Both the position numbers and the translations under genes were made by a program. 64,000 nucleotides of DNA, taken from the NCBI GenBank assembly GCA_963775505.1, contig CAVZIL010000009.1, positions 124,001-188,000 of the forward strand, given 5' to 3'. This DNA comes from JAIBJN01 sp963775505 (GTDB taxonomy: Bacteria; Actinomycetota; Thermoleophilia; Gaiellales; Gaiellaceae). Positions 48,512-58,699 of this stretch are shown here, piece by piece. The notes below the pieces were generated by a model that searched no databases, was not told the origin of the DNA, and was given only the letters and a program-made list of their open reading frames with translations. Every line of letters begins with the position of its first letter. The first letter of the stretch is position 1.

Positions 48512-50941
48512 TCAGCCGCGCCCGATGACGAGGCGGACCGTCATGTTCCGAGTCGCCGCGAGCCGGGCTCGAGGAAACTGCGCCACCACCACACCCGGTG
48601 TCCCGCCGTCGACGTACGTCGCCCTGGCCCCGAGCGTGCGCCTCGCGAGGCGGCTGCGCGCGGCCTCGAGCGTCAGGCCGACGACGTCCGGAACCTTCCC
48701 GTGCCGGGCGCGCGGGAGAAAGATCCGCACGGTGCTCCACGACGAGAGGGTGCCGGACTCGGGCCGCTGGTCGAGCACGCGGCCGAGACGCTCGCCTCCC
48801 CGGGCCGGTCGCCAGATCAGGTCCGGCGTCAGTGGCATCGAGTAGAGCTGGTCCTTGGCGGCCGCGAGACGCATGCCGACGACGTTCGGAACGTCGACCT
48901 CGTTCGGCTTGCAGTCCGCCTCGGCGCTCGGGCCCGTGCCGGCGAAGTAGAGAATCTGCCGGACGCCCGAGCAGTTGCCGTTGTCGAGCATCGTCTTGTT
49001 GTCGCGAAACACGACCTGGCGGGCGACGACGCTCTGGTAGGACGGATACGGGAAGGCCTCCGCCGGCTCCTCGAGATGGTCGAGTGCCCGCTCGGAGAAC
49101 GTCTTGAAGATGAGCGCCGGGAACGTCCCGCCGGCAACGGGGTCGCCCTCGAACTCGGTCTCCATCGGCTTGAGCCGATCCGGGTAACCGACCCAGACGG
49201 CGACGGCGAGCTGCGGGGTGTAGCCGACGAACCACGCGTCGCCGTAGTTCTCGGTCGTCCCCGTCTTGCCGGCCAGGGGCCGATCGTCGAGGGCGGCCCG
49301 CTGGCCCGTCCCCTCGGTGACGACGCGCTGGAGGATCGACGTCACGAGAGCTGCGTCGTTCCCGTCCACCGCGCGCTTCCCGACCGGATCGTTCGCGTCG
49401 GCGCTGCGGCCGTCCTCGACGCGGAGCACGGCGCGTGGCACGTTGCCGAGCACGGAGCCGTCGACCCGCTCGCCTCCGTTGGCGAGCGTCGCGAAAGCGC
49501 GGGCCATCTCCAGCGGGCTCACGGCCTCGACCCCGAGCCCGATGGCGAAGTAGTCGTCGAGCGGGCGCGTGACCCCGAGCTTGCGCGCCGTGTCGGCGAC
49601 GTTCTTGGGCCCGACCTGGGCGGTCAGCTGCGCGTACACCGTGTTGTCCGAGTAGATGGTCGCCTCCTGGAGGTCGATCGACCCGAGGTAGGAGCCCTCG
49701 TAGTTGTGGACGGACCAGAGCTTGTCTCCGAGGTTGATGACCGTGGGCTCGGACGTGAAGACCGTCTGCGGGGAGATTCCCTGGTCGACGGCGGCGGTGA
49801 GGACGAACGGCTTGAACGCCGAACCCGTCTGGCGCTGGCCCTGTACCGCGAGGTTGAACTGGCTCTTCTGGAAGCTCTCGCCGCCGACCATCGCGAGTAC
49901 GCGCCCGTCGCGCGGGTCGATGGCGACGAGGGCCGCATCCGGCCCGCGCCGGCCCGGGAGCCACCTGGCGATCGCCTCGTGGGCGAGCTTCTGCAGCTCC
50001 AGGTCGATCGACGTGTAGATCTTGAGCCCGCCGCCGAAGACCGTCCCGGAGCCGTAGTACGGCACGAGCTGCTGCTTGACGTACTCGGCGAAGTGCCCGA
50101 CACGGCCGCGCGATCCCGGGAGGCCGATCTCGGCGGCCCTCGGCAGCGGCGACTCGTCGGCGGTCCGGTAGTCGGCCGCCGTGATCAGGCCTTCCTCGAG
50201 CATGCCGCTGAGCACCGTCGTGCGCCGTGCCTTGGCGGCCTCCCGGTTCGCGGCGGGATCGTAGGCGCCTGGACTGGCCGGTAGGCCGGCGAGGAGCGCC
50301 GCCTCCGGAAGCGTGAGCTCGGACGCGTGCTTGTCGAAGTAGACGCGCGAGGCCATCTCGATCCCGTAGGCGCTGTTCCCGAAGTAGATCGTGTTCAGAT
50401 AGGCCGTCAAGATCCGGTCCTTCGACCACCGCTGCTCGAGCTGCCAGGCAAGCGCCGCCTCCTTGAGCTTGCGGCTCACCGTCCGCTCGTCCTCGGTGTA
50501 GGTGTTCTTGATGAACTGCTGGGTGATCGTGGAGCCGCCCTGGACGAAGTCCTGCGAGCGGATGTCCGCCCAGACCGCCCGGGCCATGCCCTGGATGTCG
50601 ACGCCCTGGTGCTCCCAGAAGCGGCGATCCTCGACGGCGACGATCGCCTGCTTCATGACGGGGGCGATCTCGTCGGAGTCGACGATGATCCGGCTCTCCG
50701 ACCCGCGCAGGACCGCGAGCACGGTCTTGCCGTCGGACGCGTAGATGTAGCCGAGACGCTCGGTGCGCTGCTCCTTGCCCGGCTCGAGCTCGGGAAGCTC
50801 GCTCGCGATCGAGCTAACGAGCCCGTACATGAACGACACCGTCATCACACAGGCGACGACGGTGAGGAGCGCGAGGAACCGAAGCTTGCGGATCCGGCGA
50901 GGGCGCCTGGGGGCGCCGCGCCTACGTCTACCGAGCAGCAC
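48512..50941 (-). CDS. Class A penicillin-binding protein with PASTA domains
   Basis: 809 residues from GTG 50941. Bifunctional cell-wall synthase. A basic cytoplasmic tail and one membrane helix (FLALLTVVACVMTVSFMYGL) are followed by the transglycosylase domain (about 80-260) with VEDRRFWEHQGVD and GGSTITQQFIKN, then the transpeptidase (about 330-600) with the SxxK in TGSAFKPF, SDN in IYSDNTVYA and KTG in LAGKTGTTENYGD. Two PASTA repeats (about 665-805; PNVVGMRLAAAKDQLYSM and PDVVGLTLEAARSRLARR) close it. Intact. PASTA on a class A enzyme is common in actinobacteria and allows muropeptide sensing. Confidence 0.95.
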   Translation of the reverse strand: MLLGRRRRGAPRRPRRIRKLRFLALLTVVACVMTVSFMYGLVSSIASELPELEPGKEQRTERLGYIYASDGKTVLAVLRGSESRIIVDSDEIAPVMKQAIVAVEDRRFWEHQGVDIQGMARAVWADIRSQDFVQGGSTITQQFIKNTYTEDERTVSRKLKEAALAWQLEQRWSKDRILTAYLNTIYFGNSAYGIEMASRVYFDKHASELTLPEAALLAGLPASPGAYDPAANREAAKARRTTVLSGMLEEGLITAADYRTADESPLPRAAEIGLPGSRGRVGHFAEYVKQQLVPYYGSGTVFGGGLKIYTSIDLELQKLAHEAIARWLPGRRGPDAALVAIDPRDGRVLAMVGGESFQKSQFNLAVQGQRQTGSAFKPFVLTAAVDQGISPQTVFTSEPTVINLGDKLWSVHNYEGSYLGSIDLQEATIYSDNTVYAQLTAQVGPKNVADTARKLGVTRPLDDYFAIGLGVEAVSPLEMARAFATLANGGERVDGSVLGNVPRAVLRVEDGRSADANDPVGKRAVDGNDAALVTSILQRVVTEGTGQRAALDDRPLAGKTGTTENYGDAWFVGYTPQLAVAVWVGYPDRLKPMETEFEGDPVAGGTFPALIFKTFSERALDHLEEPAEAFPYPSYQSVVARQVVFRDNKTMLDNGNCSGVRQILYFAGTGPSAEADCKPNEVDVPNVVGMRLAAAKDQLYSMPLTPDLIWRPARGGERLGRVLDQRPESGTLSSWSTVRIFLPRARHGKVPDVVGLTLEAARSRLARRTLGARATYVDGGTPGVVVAQFPRARLAATRNMTVRLVIGRG

Positions 50942-50983
50942 GAAGCAGCACAGTCTAACGACGCCCCGGACGCGCTCCGAGGG

Positions 50984-51697
50984 TCAGGCTGCCTGCTCGC
51001 TGGTGATGATCGGCTGCTGGGTGGGCCGATCCACGCCGCCGGCCCGCTCGACGGTGACCGCGACGACCGCGCCCCCGGGAACCGGGACGCTCAGGGGCAC
51101 GACCGTCTGGTCACCGCCACCGGAGAACAGCCCGGCCGGCACCGGCTGGTCGCCCTCGATCACCCAGGCCTCGTAGGTCATGTCGGAGGGAGCGCGCTCG
51201 AGCCCGCTGATCACGAGCGTGCCTTCGCCGGACTCGTCGTCGACGACGAGCACGCCGTCCGCACCCTCGAGCCCGTGGTGGCTGGCGCTCGGATCGCTCA
51301 GCGCGACGAGGGCCTCGTTCGCGCTTCGCTGCTCAGCCTGCACGTCGTCGAGCTGGCGCGAGAGGTCCGCCGCCCAGAAGGCGAGCGCGACGGCCGCGAT
51401 TCCGGCCGCGACGGCTGCGGTAGCCGCGACGGGAAAGGCCCAGCGGCGGCGGGGCAGCGAGACGACGTTCGGGCGTTCCGCGGCCGCTTGGTCCAGGATC
51501 CGGCCGCGGAGCATCGCGGGCGGCTCGGGCGCGTCGACGTCATACGCGAGGTTCGCAGCAACCTGCTGGAAGGACGCGACGTTCTCGCGGCACTCGACAC
51601 AGTGCGCGAGGTGCGCCTCGAAGGCCTCGCGCTCGTCGGCGTCGAGGGCGTCGAGGGCGTACGCGGCGCTCAGCTCGTGGATCTCGGCTCTCTCCAT
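50984..51697 (-). CDS. Zinc anti-sigma factor (RskA type)
   Basis: 237 residues. N-terminal ZAS domain with HLAHCVECRENVASFQQVAA (H-x-x-x-C-x-x-C zinc motif near 30-37) binds the sigma factor in the cytoplasm. One membrane helix (AATAAVAAGIAAVALAFWAA, about 90-110), then an extracellular domain with the RskA C-terminal pattern (GEGTLVISGLERAPSDMTYE and AWVIEGDQPVPAGLFSGGGD). Cleavage by membrane proteases would release the sigma. It begins 28 bases inside the sigma gene, so both are co-translated. Confidence 0.93.
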   Translation of the reverse strand: MERAEIHELSAAYALDALDADEREAFEAHLAHCVECRENVASFQQVAANLAYDVDAPEPPAMLRGRILDQAAAERPNVVSLPRRRWAFPVAATAAVAAGIAAVALAFWAADLSRQLDDVQAEQRSANEALVALSDPSASHHGLEGADGVLVVDDESGEGTLVISGLERAPSDMTYEAWVIEGDQPVPAGLFSGGGDQTVVPLSVPVPGGAVVAVTVERAGGVDRPTQQPIITSEQAA

Positions 51698-52263
51698 CGC
51701 TCTTCCTCGAGGTCGTCCTCCGCGAGCAGCTCACGGAGGCTGGCCAGGCCGGCGAACATCCGGCTCTTGATAGTGCCCAAAGGCTCGCCGAGCCGGTCGG
51801 CGAGCTCGGACTGCGTGAAGCCGCCGAAGTAGGCGAGCTCGATCGCCTCGCGCTGCTTGTCGGGCAGCCGGGCGAGCGCCTCCTGCACGCGCGTCCGGCG
51901 GAGGCGCAGCCAGGCTTCCTCCTCGGTGTCGTGGCCGGACTCGTGCGGCGCCGCGTCGAGGGGCTCCGCCCGGCGCGGCTGCTCCTTGCGGACGAGGTCG
52001 ACCGCACGCCGGTGGATCAGGGTCAGGATCCAGGTGCTCGCCTTGGCGCGCTCGGCGACGAAGCGCGCTGCCGATCGCCAAACGGCGAGAAACCCCTCCT
52101 GGACGGCGTCCTCGGCGAGGGCGGGGTCGCGCACGATCCGGAGGGCGAGACCGTAGGCGACTCGCCCGAAGCGATCGTAGAGCTCCGCGAGCGCGTCTTC
52201 GTCGGAGCGTGCCACCAGCGCGACGAGCGCCTCGTCGGACAGATGCGCGAGCCGGCGACCCAT
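51670..52263 (-). CDS. ECF sigma factor paired with the RskA-type anti-sigma
   Basis: 197 residues from ATG 52263 (MGRRLAHLSDEALVALVARS). Region 2 shows DRFGRVAYGLALRIVRDPAL, AEDAVQEGFLAVWRSAARFV and TWILTLIHRRAVDLVRKEQP; region 4 shows LPDKQREAIELAYFGGFTQS, then ELADRLGEPLGTIKSRMFAG. That FGGFTQSEIA-like motif places it in the SigK/SigL group held by membrane anti-sigmas. Upstream frame extension to 52395 is less likely. Divergent from the DUF4331-TPR-NicO cluster across a 153-base gap, making that cluster the first candidate regulon. Confidence 0.92.
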   Translation of the reverse strand: MGRRLAHLSDEALVALVARSDEDALAELYDRFGRVAYGLALRIVRDPALAEDAVQEGFLAVWRSAARFVAERAKASTWILTLIHRRAVDLVRKEQPRRAEPLDAAPHESGHDTEEEAWLRLRRTRVQEALARLPDKQREAIELAYFGGFTQSELADRLGEPLGTIKSRMFAGLASLRELLAEDDLEEERWREPRSTS

Positions 52264-52416
52264 GATCCCGCGCCCTCGTCGGGGCGCACGCAACGCTAGC
52301 ACGGCGGCCATGCGAGCTATTCGCGGACGCCTCAGCTCCGGTTCGGTCCGCGCGGCGAACCGAACAGCCCGGACGTCCGAACAAGGCGCGTTCAACCCCC
52401 CACGGAGGAGAGGAAG

Positions 52417-53889
52417 ATGAGAAAGATCGCACTCTTCGGAGTGCTACTCACCGCAGTGCTCGCCGCTGCGCTCGTGCGCGGCGCGGGCCCCGACGAAGGC
52501 GTGGCGTCGAGCCATCGCGAGGCACCCGTCATCAGCGAAGACCCGACCGCGGACAACACGGACGTGTACGCGTTCGTCAGTCCCGACCGGCCCAATACGG
52601 TGACGATCGTCGCCAACTACATCCCGCTCGAGGAACCGGCCGGCGGCCCGAACTTCAACCAGTTCGCCGACGACGTGCTCTACGAGCTGAAGGTCGACAA
52701 CAACGGAGACGGTCGCGAGGACGTGTCCTACCAGTTCGAGTTCGACACGCAGACTCGGAACGGGAACACGTTCCTCTACAACACCGGCCCGATCGACAGC
52801 CTCTCGGACGCGGACTGGAACCGACCCCAGAGATACAAGGTCACCCGCGTCAAGAAGAGCGGTTCGACCGTCCTCGGGCGCAACCTGCCGACCCCCCCTG
52901 TCAACATCGGACCGCGCTCGACGGCGAACTACGGCTCGTTGATGCAGTCCGCTGTTCGGCAGCTGTCCGGGGGGATCAAGGTCTTCGCGGGTCAGAGCGA
53001 CGACCCGTTCTTCGTCGACCTTGGTTCCGTCTTCGACCTGGCCGGCCTGAGGCCGTTCAACCCTGCCCACGTCATTCCGCTCGACGCGGAGAACGGGGTG
53101 GACGGGGTCGGCGGCTACAACACCCATGCCATCGTCCTCCAGGTCCCGATCACGCAGCTGACCCGCGACGGGCAGTTGCACGACGCGGACGACCCGGAGG
53201 CCGTGATCGGCGTCTACGCGACGGCTAGCCGGCAGCGGGTACAGGTAATCGACACCGACGGCCGGCGGCGTGACGACGGCAACTGGGTACAGGTCTCCCG
53301 GCTTGCCGAGCCGCTGATCAACGAGGTCGTCATCCCCCTGCGGAAGAAGGACCGCTGGAACGCGTCCGACCCGTCGGACGACGCGGACTTCCTCTCGCAC
53401 TACACGAGCCCCGAGCTGACGCGGTTGGGGAACCTCCTCTACCCGGTGCTCGACGACGCTCCCGAGACGGGCCGCGGCGACATCGCCGCCATCCTGCTCA
53501 CGGGCGTCCCAGGGCTCAACTTCACCGGTCCCAAGAAGGCCGACCTCATCCGTCTGAACACCGGCATCGCGCCGACTGCTCCGGTGGGTGCCGGCAACCG
53601 GCTCGGGGTCCTCGGCGGCGACTTCGCCGGGTTCCCGAACGGCCGCCGGCTCGAGGACGACGTCACCGACATCGAGATCCGGGCGCTCATGTGCGGCTAC
53701 GGCCCGGCCGTCGGGCCGCTCATCGAGAGCCTCGGCTTCTGCGGTGGGAACGCCAACCGCTCCCCGAACAACATGCTCGGCGACGGGGTCGACGCGAACG
53801 ACCGTCCGTTCCAGACGTCGTTCCCGTACGTCCCGGTGCCCCATCAGGGCTACGCGCACGCCCATCACGACGCGATGGGTGGGCCGTAG
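52417..53889 (+). CDS. Secreted DUF4331 protein
   Basis: 490 residues from ATG 52417 (GGAGGAGAGG upstream). Signal peptide MRKIALFGVLLTAVLAAALV. The mature protein begins SSHREAPVISEDPTADNTDV followed by YAFVSPDRPNTVTIVANYIP, the signature of DUF4331, then VKVDNNGDGREDVSYQFEFD and the FFVDLGSVFDLAGLRPFN region. Histidine-rich end (HQGYAHAHHDAMGG) could bind metal. Members are exported, function unknown, and often occur with TPR and metal genes as here. Confidence 0.9.
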   Translation: MRKIALFGVLLTAVLAAALVRGAGPDEGVASSHREAPVISEDPTADNTDVYAFVSPDRPNTVTIVANYIPLEEPAGGPNFNQFADDVLYELKVDNNGDGREDVSYQFEFDTQTRNGNTFLYNTGPIDSLSDADWNRPQRYKVTRVKKSGSTVLGRNLPTPPVNIGPRSTANYGSLMQSAVRQLSGGIKVFAGQSDDPFFVDLGSVFDLAGLRPFNPAHVIPLDAENGVDGVGGYNTHAIVLQVPITQLTRDGQLHDADDPEAVIGVYATASRQRVQVIDTDGRRRDDGNWVQVSRLAEPLINEVVIPLRKKDRWNASDPSDDADFLSHYTSPELTRLGNLLYPVLDDAPETGRGDIAAILLTGVPGLNFTGPKKADLIRLNTGIAPTAPVGAGNRLGVLGGDFAGFPNGRRLEDDVTDIEIRALMCGYGPAVGPLIESLGFCGGNANRSPNNMLGDGVDANDRPFQTSFPYVPVPHQGYAHAHHDAMGGP

Positions 53890-53956
53890 GCAGAGGACGC
53901 CGGAGGGGCCCGCTGTGCGGCGGCGGGTCCCTCCACCTCCTCGCTCGAGGCATGCG

Positions 53957-55272
53957 ATGAAGAGACGACACCTTTTCGGAGCCGTGGCAGTGGTGCTGGC
54001 GGGAATCGCGCTCGTCGGCGGGGTTTTCGCGCGGAGGTCCCAGCGCCGGGACGCCGCCCGCCGCGAGCCCGCAAGCCGCGGCCGCCCGTCTGCTCAGCGG
54101 GTTCGGCACAGGCGACACGGCGGGCTACGTCGCCCAGCTCGAAGACCGCGTGGAGGCGGATCCCGAGGACGCCGAGGGCCTGGCGCTCCTCGGCCTCGCC
54201 TACCAACAGCGCGCCCGCGAGACGGGCGACTCCGGCTACTACCCTCGGTCGGAGGAAGCGCTCCGCCGGTCACTCGCGCTCGGCCGCGACAACGATCTGG
54301 CCGTGACCGGCCTTGCCGCCCTCGCGGCCTCGAGACATCGGTTTCCCGCGGCACGCGCGCCTTGCTCGGCGAGCGCTCGAACTGAATCCCGACTCGACGG
54401 CCGCGCTCGGGGTTTTCGGGGACGCCAGGATCGAGACGGGCGACTACGACGGCGCCTTCGCGGCGTTCGACCGCATGGTCTCGCTCAAGCCCACGGTCGC
54501 CTCGTACGCGCGCGTCGCATACGCGCGCGAGCTCCTAGGGCGAACAGCCGGCGCGATCGAGGCGATGAAGCTTGCAGTCGGAGCTGCGGCCGGCACGGAG
54601 GAGCCGGCCGCCTGGTCGCTCGTCGAGCTCGGCAACCTCTACTACAACAGCGGGCGACTGCGCCCCGCGGAGCGCGCGTACCGCGCGGCGCTCGCCCGCT
54701 TTCCGGGATATCACCGCGCTCTGGCGGCGCTGGCCGGCGCCGAGGCGGCCCGCGGCCGGGTCGACGAGGGCGTCGCGCTCTACCGACGAGCGCTCGAGAC
54801 CGTGCCCCTGCCCGAGTACGCCGCGCGCCTCGGCGAGACGCTGGCGGCCGCCGGCCGGGACGCGGAGGCGCACGAGGCCTACGAGCTGGTCGACGCCATG
54901 CAGCGCCTCTTCGAGGCGAACGGTGCCCGCACGGAGCTCGAGACCGCACTCGTCGACCTCGACCGGAACATCGACGTCGCCGACGCTCTCGCGCGCGCCC
55001 GTGAAGCCTTCGTCGAGCGCCGGAGCATCCACGCCGAGGACGTTCTAGCGTGGGCCCTCCTACGGAACGGCCGCTGTCTGGAGGCCCTCCGCCACTCGGA
55101 GCGCGCCCTGCGGCTCGGTACCCGCGATGCCCTGAAGCTCTTCCATCGCGGCATGATCGAACGCTGCCTCGGCCGGGATGAAGAGGCCCGCGCGACGTTC
55201 CGGGAGGCGCTTGGCGTCAACCCCTACTTCTCGCCCAGGTGGGCGCCGGTTGCGAGGGAGGGCGCGCGATGA
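53957..55272 (+). CDS. Exported TPR protein, two frameshifts
   Basis: ATG 53957 gives a membrane/signal helix (MKRRHLFGAVAVVLAGIALV). Near 54040 the frame shifts to one reading SPQAAAARLLSGFGTGDTAG and LALLGLAYQQRARETGDSGY, and near 54345 to a third reading LARRALELNPDSTAALGVFG and onward to the stop at 55270. Joined, the protein is about 438 residues with at least seven tetratricopeptide motifs (for example ARVAYARELLGRTAGAIEAM, VDEGVALYRRALETVPLPEY). It would act as a periplasmic or surface scaffold. The stop overlaps the NicO gene start as ATGA. Both breaks lie in GC-rich runs. Confidence 0.8.
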
Positions 55273-56595
55273 GGAAGTCGGTCCTCCTCCTGCTCGCGCT
55301 CTCGGCGCTCGTGCTGCCCGGGACGGCGTCCGCCCATCCGCTCGGGAACTTCACCGTGAACCGCCACAGCGAGATCGTGCTCTCGGGCGACCGCGTCTAC
55401 GTGCGCTACGCCCTCGACCTGGCGGAGATCCCTACCTTCCAGGAGGGTGCCGCGGTCCGCGCTCCAGGCTTCGCAAGCGTTGTCGCGGAGCGGCTCGTCC
55501 TGGAGCTCGACGGCCGGCGCCTCGCCGCTCGTGCCCCTGCAGCACGCGGTCGAGGCCAGCCCCGGCGCCGGTGGGCTCGACACGCTCCGCTTCGACGCCG
55601 TCTTCGCGGCGCCCGAGGGCGCGAGCGGGCGGACGCTCGAGTTCCGCGACCGGAACTTCGAGCGCCGGCTCGGGTGGAGGGAGGTCGTCGCGACCGCCTC
55701 CGACGGCGCCCGCGTGCTTTCGGCGGACGTCCCGGGGACGAGCCTGAGCGCCGCGCTCCGCTCCTATCCGGACGACCTCCTCTCCTCGCCACTCGCCGTG
55801 AGCTCGGCGCGCGTCAGCTACGAAGCTGGCGAGGGGCCCGGCACCCCGCCGACGCTCGCAGAGGCTCCCGTCGAGCCGACTCCAGCGGGCGGCTTCGAGT
55901 CGCTGATCGCTCGCGACGACCTCGGCCTCGGCGTCATCCTGGTCTCCCTGCTCGTGGCGATGTTCTGGGGCGCGGCGCACGCGCTCACGCCCGGACACGG
56001 GAAGGCGATCGTCGCCGGCTACCTCGTCGGGACTCGGGGGAAGCCGCGCCACGCCCTCCTCCTCGGTCTCGTGGTCACGGCGACGCACACGGCGGGGGTG
56101 TTCGCGCTCGGCCTCGTGACCCTGACGCTCTCGCGGTTCGTCGTTCCCGAGCGTCTCTACCCCTGGCTCACCGTCGCCTCGGGCCTGCTGGTGGTCGGCG
56201 TTGGGGCGAGCGTGCTGGTCGGCCGGCTCAGGCACGTGCGCGCCCACTCGCACGGCCACCACCACCATCACCACGACCGAGGCTACGGACGAGCCGGGAT
56301 CGTCGGCGTCGGGGTCGCCGCGGGCCTTCTTCCGTGCCCCTCGGCGCTGGTCGTGCTCCTCAGCGCCATCGCGCTCCACCGGGTCGGCTTCGGGCTGGCC
56401 CTGATCGTGGCCTTCAGCGTCGGCCTGGCCGCCACCATCACTGCGATCGGGCTTCTGGCTGTGCTCGCCCGGCGTGCGTTCGGCCGGCTGTCCTTCGACG
56501 GCCCCATCGTCCGCGCCCTTCCGGCCGCGAGCGCGCTTCTCATCCTCGCGGTCGGAGTCGGCATTACCCTCAACGCGCTCCCGGAGGTTCTCTGA
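55269..56595 (+). CDS. NicO/RcnA-like nickel-cobalt transporter with exported N-terminal domain, one frameshift
   Basis: ATG 55269 overlaps the TPR stop. Signal peptide (MRKSVLLLLALSALVLPGTA) and the exported ASAHPLGNFTVNRHSEIVLS domain, typical of this group, run to about 55525; there the frame shifts and resumes at PLVPLQHAVEASPGAGGLDT. The rest is intact: six to seven helices with the metal-binding HALTPGHGKAIVAGYLVGTR, ATHTAGVFALG, a histidine-rich loop (HSHGHHHHHHDRG) and the GLLPCPSALVVLL motif. Corrected length about 442. Moves Ni or Co; direction uncertain. Confidence 0.85.
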
Positions 56596-57320
56596 TGTTC
56601 GGACTCGATGAACAGATCGCCGCCTTCGCTCACGGAGGCTCGCTGTGGATCGTCCTCGCCGTCGCGGTGTTGCTCGGCCTCCGCCACGCGACGGATCCGG
56701 ATCACCTCGCCGCCGTCTCCACCCTCGTGGCCGGCGGGCGCGAGCAAGCGACGCGGCGCGCCGGCGAGCTGGGGCTCGCGTGGGGCGCTGGCCACGCGAT
56801 CACGCTGTTCGCCTTCGGCCTGCCGATCCTGCTGCTCGACGGCTACCTGCCGGAACGGGCACAGCAGGGAGCGGAGACCGCCGTCGCGGTCGTGATCGCC
56901 TACCTGGCGGTGCGGCTCCTTCTTCGCTGGCATCGCGGCGAGTACCACTCCCACGAGCACGAACACGGGGACGAGGAGCACTCCCATGCGCACGTCAAGC
57001 ACGCCCACCGGCACCCGCGGAGCCGGCTCGGCGCATTTGGCATCGGCCTCGTCCACGGGATGGGCGGGAGCGCCGGCGTCGGCATCCTCCTGGTCGCCTC
57101 GGTCGAGTCGACTGCGCTCGCCGTCGCCTCCCTGGTGCTGCTCGCGCTCTTCACGGCGGTGTCGATGACGCTCCTCTCGGGCGGGTTCGGCAGGACGCTC
57201 GTTTCCCGACCGGTGAGCTCGTCGTTCGGCGCGGTCGCGCCGGTGCTCGGCACGGCGAGCCTGGCGTTCGGCCTCTGGTACGCCACCTCGGCCTGGAGCC
57301 TGACTCCGTACCCGTTCTAG
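56595..57320 (+). CDS. NiCoT/UreH-like nickel transporter
   Basis: 241 residues from ATG 56595, overlapping the previous stop as TGATG. Six helices. The signature of nickel-cobalt permeases is present: GLRHATDPDHLAAVSTLVAG (H-A-x-D-x-D-H) and GAGHAITLFAFG, with a second group GIGLVHGMGGSAGVG. A histidine-rich cytoplasmic loop HSHEHEHGDEEHSHAHVKHA separates the halves. With NicO and the TPR/DUF4331 genes it forms a four-gene run facing away from the sigma/anti-sigma pair. Metal specificity cannot be read. Confidence 0.88.
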   Translation: MFGLDEQIAAFAHGGSLWIVLAVAVLLGLRHATDPDHLAAVSTLVAGGREQATRRAGELGLAWGAGHAITLFAFGLPILLLDGYLPERAQQGAETAVAVVIAYLAVRLLLRWHRGEYHSHEHEHGDEEHSHAHVKHAHRHPRSRLGAFGIGLVHGMGGSAGVGILLVASVESTALAVASLVLLALFTAVSMTLLSGGFGRTLVSRPVSSSFGAVAPVLGTASLAFGLWYATSAWSLTPYPF

Positions 57321-57342
57321 GCGCTTATGATCGGGGGCGGCC

Positions 57343-58510
57343 ATGGCCGCCCCCGATCTCGTCGCCGAGCTCACCCGCAACGCCGTCGACGTGCTCCCCG
57401 CGGGGGAGCTCGAGCGGAAGCTCGCGACCGCGGCGGCCCCTGCGCGTGAAGCTCGGGATCGACGTCACGGCCCCGCACGTGCACGTCGGCCACGCGATCC
57501 CGCTGCAGCGGATGGCCGCGTTTCAGCGCGCCGGCCATGTCGGCGTCCTCATCATCGGCGACTACACGACGCGCATCGGCGACCCCTCGGGGCGTTCGAG
57601 CGAGCGGCCCATCCTCTCGGACGAGGAGATCGATGCGAACGCCCAGACGTACCTCGGGCAGGCGGCGCAGATCGTCGACACGTCTCCGGAGCGCCTCGAG
57701 GTTCGCTTCAACGGCGAGTGGCTGGCGAAGCTCGACTTCGCGGAGGTCGTGCGCCTTACGCGCACGATCACGGTCGCGCGGCTGCTCGAGCGCGACGACT
57801 TCCAGCAGCGCTTCGAGGCGAAGTCGCCGATCTCGGTGTCCGAGCTGCTCTATCCGTTCATGCAGGCGTACGACTCGGTCGCGATCCAAGCCGACGTCGA
57901 GCTCGGGGGGACGGACCAGCTCTACAACCTGCTGGCGGGTCGCGACGTCATGCAGGCCTACGGCCTCGAGCCTCAGGTCGTCCTCACCACGCCGCTCCTG
58001 CTCGGCCTCGACGGCCGGAAGATGAGCGCGTCGCTCGGCAACTACATCGGGCTGACGGATCCGCCCGAGGAGCAGTTCGGGAGGACGATGCGGATCTCCG
58101 ACGAGCTCCTGCCCGAGTACTACCGGCTGGTGATGGAGTCCGACATCGACCTGGCGACACTCGATCCGCTGGCGGCGAAGCTCGAGCTTGCCCGCTTCGT
58201 GGTGCGCCGCTCGCACGGCGACGAGGCTGCCGAGGAGGCCGAGGCGCACTTCACGCGGGTCGTGCGGGAGGGTCAGGCGCCGGAGGACATCGGGGAGGCC
58301 GAGCTGCCGGCCGGCGATCCCATCCACCTGCCCGCGCTCATTCGCGAGGTCTTCGGCCTCTCGACGAGCGAGGCGAGGCGGCTGATCGCGCAAGGAGGGG
58401 TGAAGGTGAACGGCGCCCCGACGGCCGACGTCGACGTCCCGCGAGCGTCACTCGAGGGCACCGTACTCCAGGTCGGGAAGCGCCAGTTCATGCGGCTTCG
58501 GGCCGGCTGA
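57343..58510 (+). CDS. tyrS: Tyrosyl-tRNA synthetase, one frameshift near the N-terminus
   Basis: ATG 57343 (MAAPDLVAELTRNAVDVLPA) with TATGAT eleven bases upstream. About codon 31 (near 57437) the frame shifts; it resumes with RPLRVKLGIDVTAPHVHVGH, where HVGH is the HIGH motif. Then LELGGTDQLYNLLAGRDVMQ, the KMSKS loop as DGRKMSASLGNYIG and a C-terminal S4 RNA-binding domain (SEARRLIAQGGVKVNGAPTA). Corrected length about 389. This is the TyrZ/bacterial long-variant class with the KMS loop. Because the enzyme should be essential and no second copy is in the window, the lesion is probably a sequence error. Confidence 0.88.
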
Positions 58511-58550
58511 GGCGCAGGTCGGCGCAGCGCTTGACGGCCGCTGCTATCAT

Positions 58551-58680
58551 TGGTCGGCCGTCTACACGGCTGCACGGAAACCGGCAACCCACGAGACAAC
58601 GGAGAGCCTTCGGCCGAAGCCTGATACGACCGAGTATCACTTCTTCCCAGGGCCTCCCGTGCGAGTTGGAGGCTTTTTTC
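58551..58680 (+). ncRNA. Putative short transcript or attenuator upstream of 16S
   Basis: Starts after TGCTATCAT (58542-58550) and ends at GCCTCC-N9-TGGAGGC followed by TTTTTT near 58678. Between lie GAGCCTTCGGCCGAAGCCTG-like hairpin sequences. It could be an independent small RNA of about 120 bases or an attenuated leader of the rRNA operon. I cannot match it to a known family. Confidence 0.35.
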
Positions 58681-58699
58681 GTGCCGCCCGTGCGGCGCT

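Noticed and set aside
48078..50429. 783-codon minus-strand frame
   Set aside because: Only the last 134 codons (DUF4234) are real; the upstream part overlaps the penicillin-binding protein in another frame.
58531..58550. TTGACG plus TATCAT as a standard -35/-10 promoter
   Set aside because: The spacing is only eight bases; an extended -10 (TGC before TATCAT) is the better reading.
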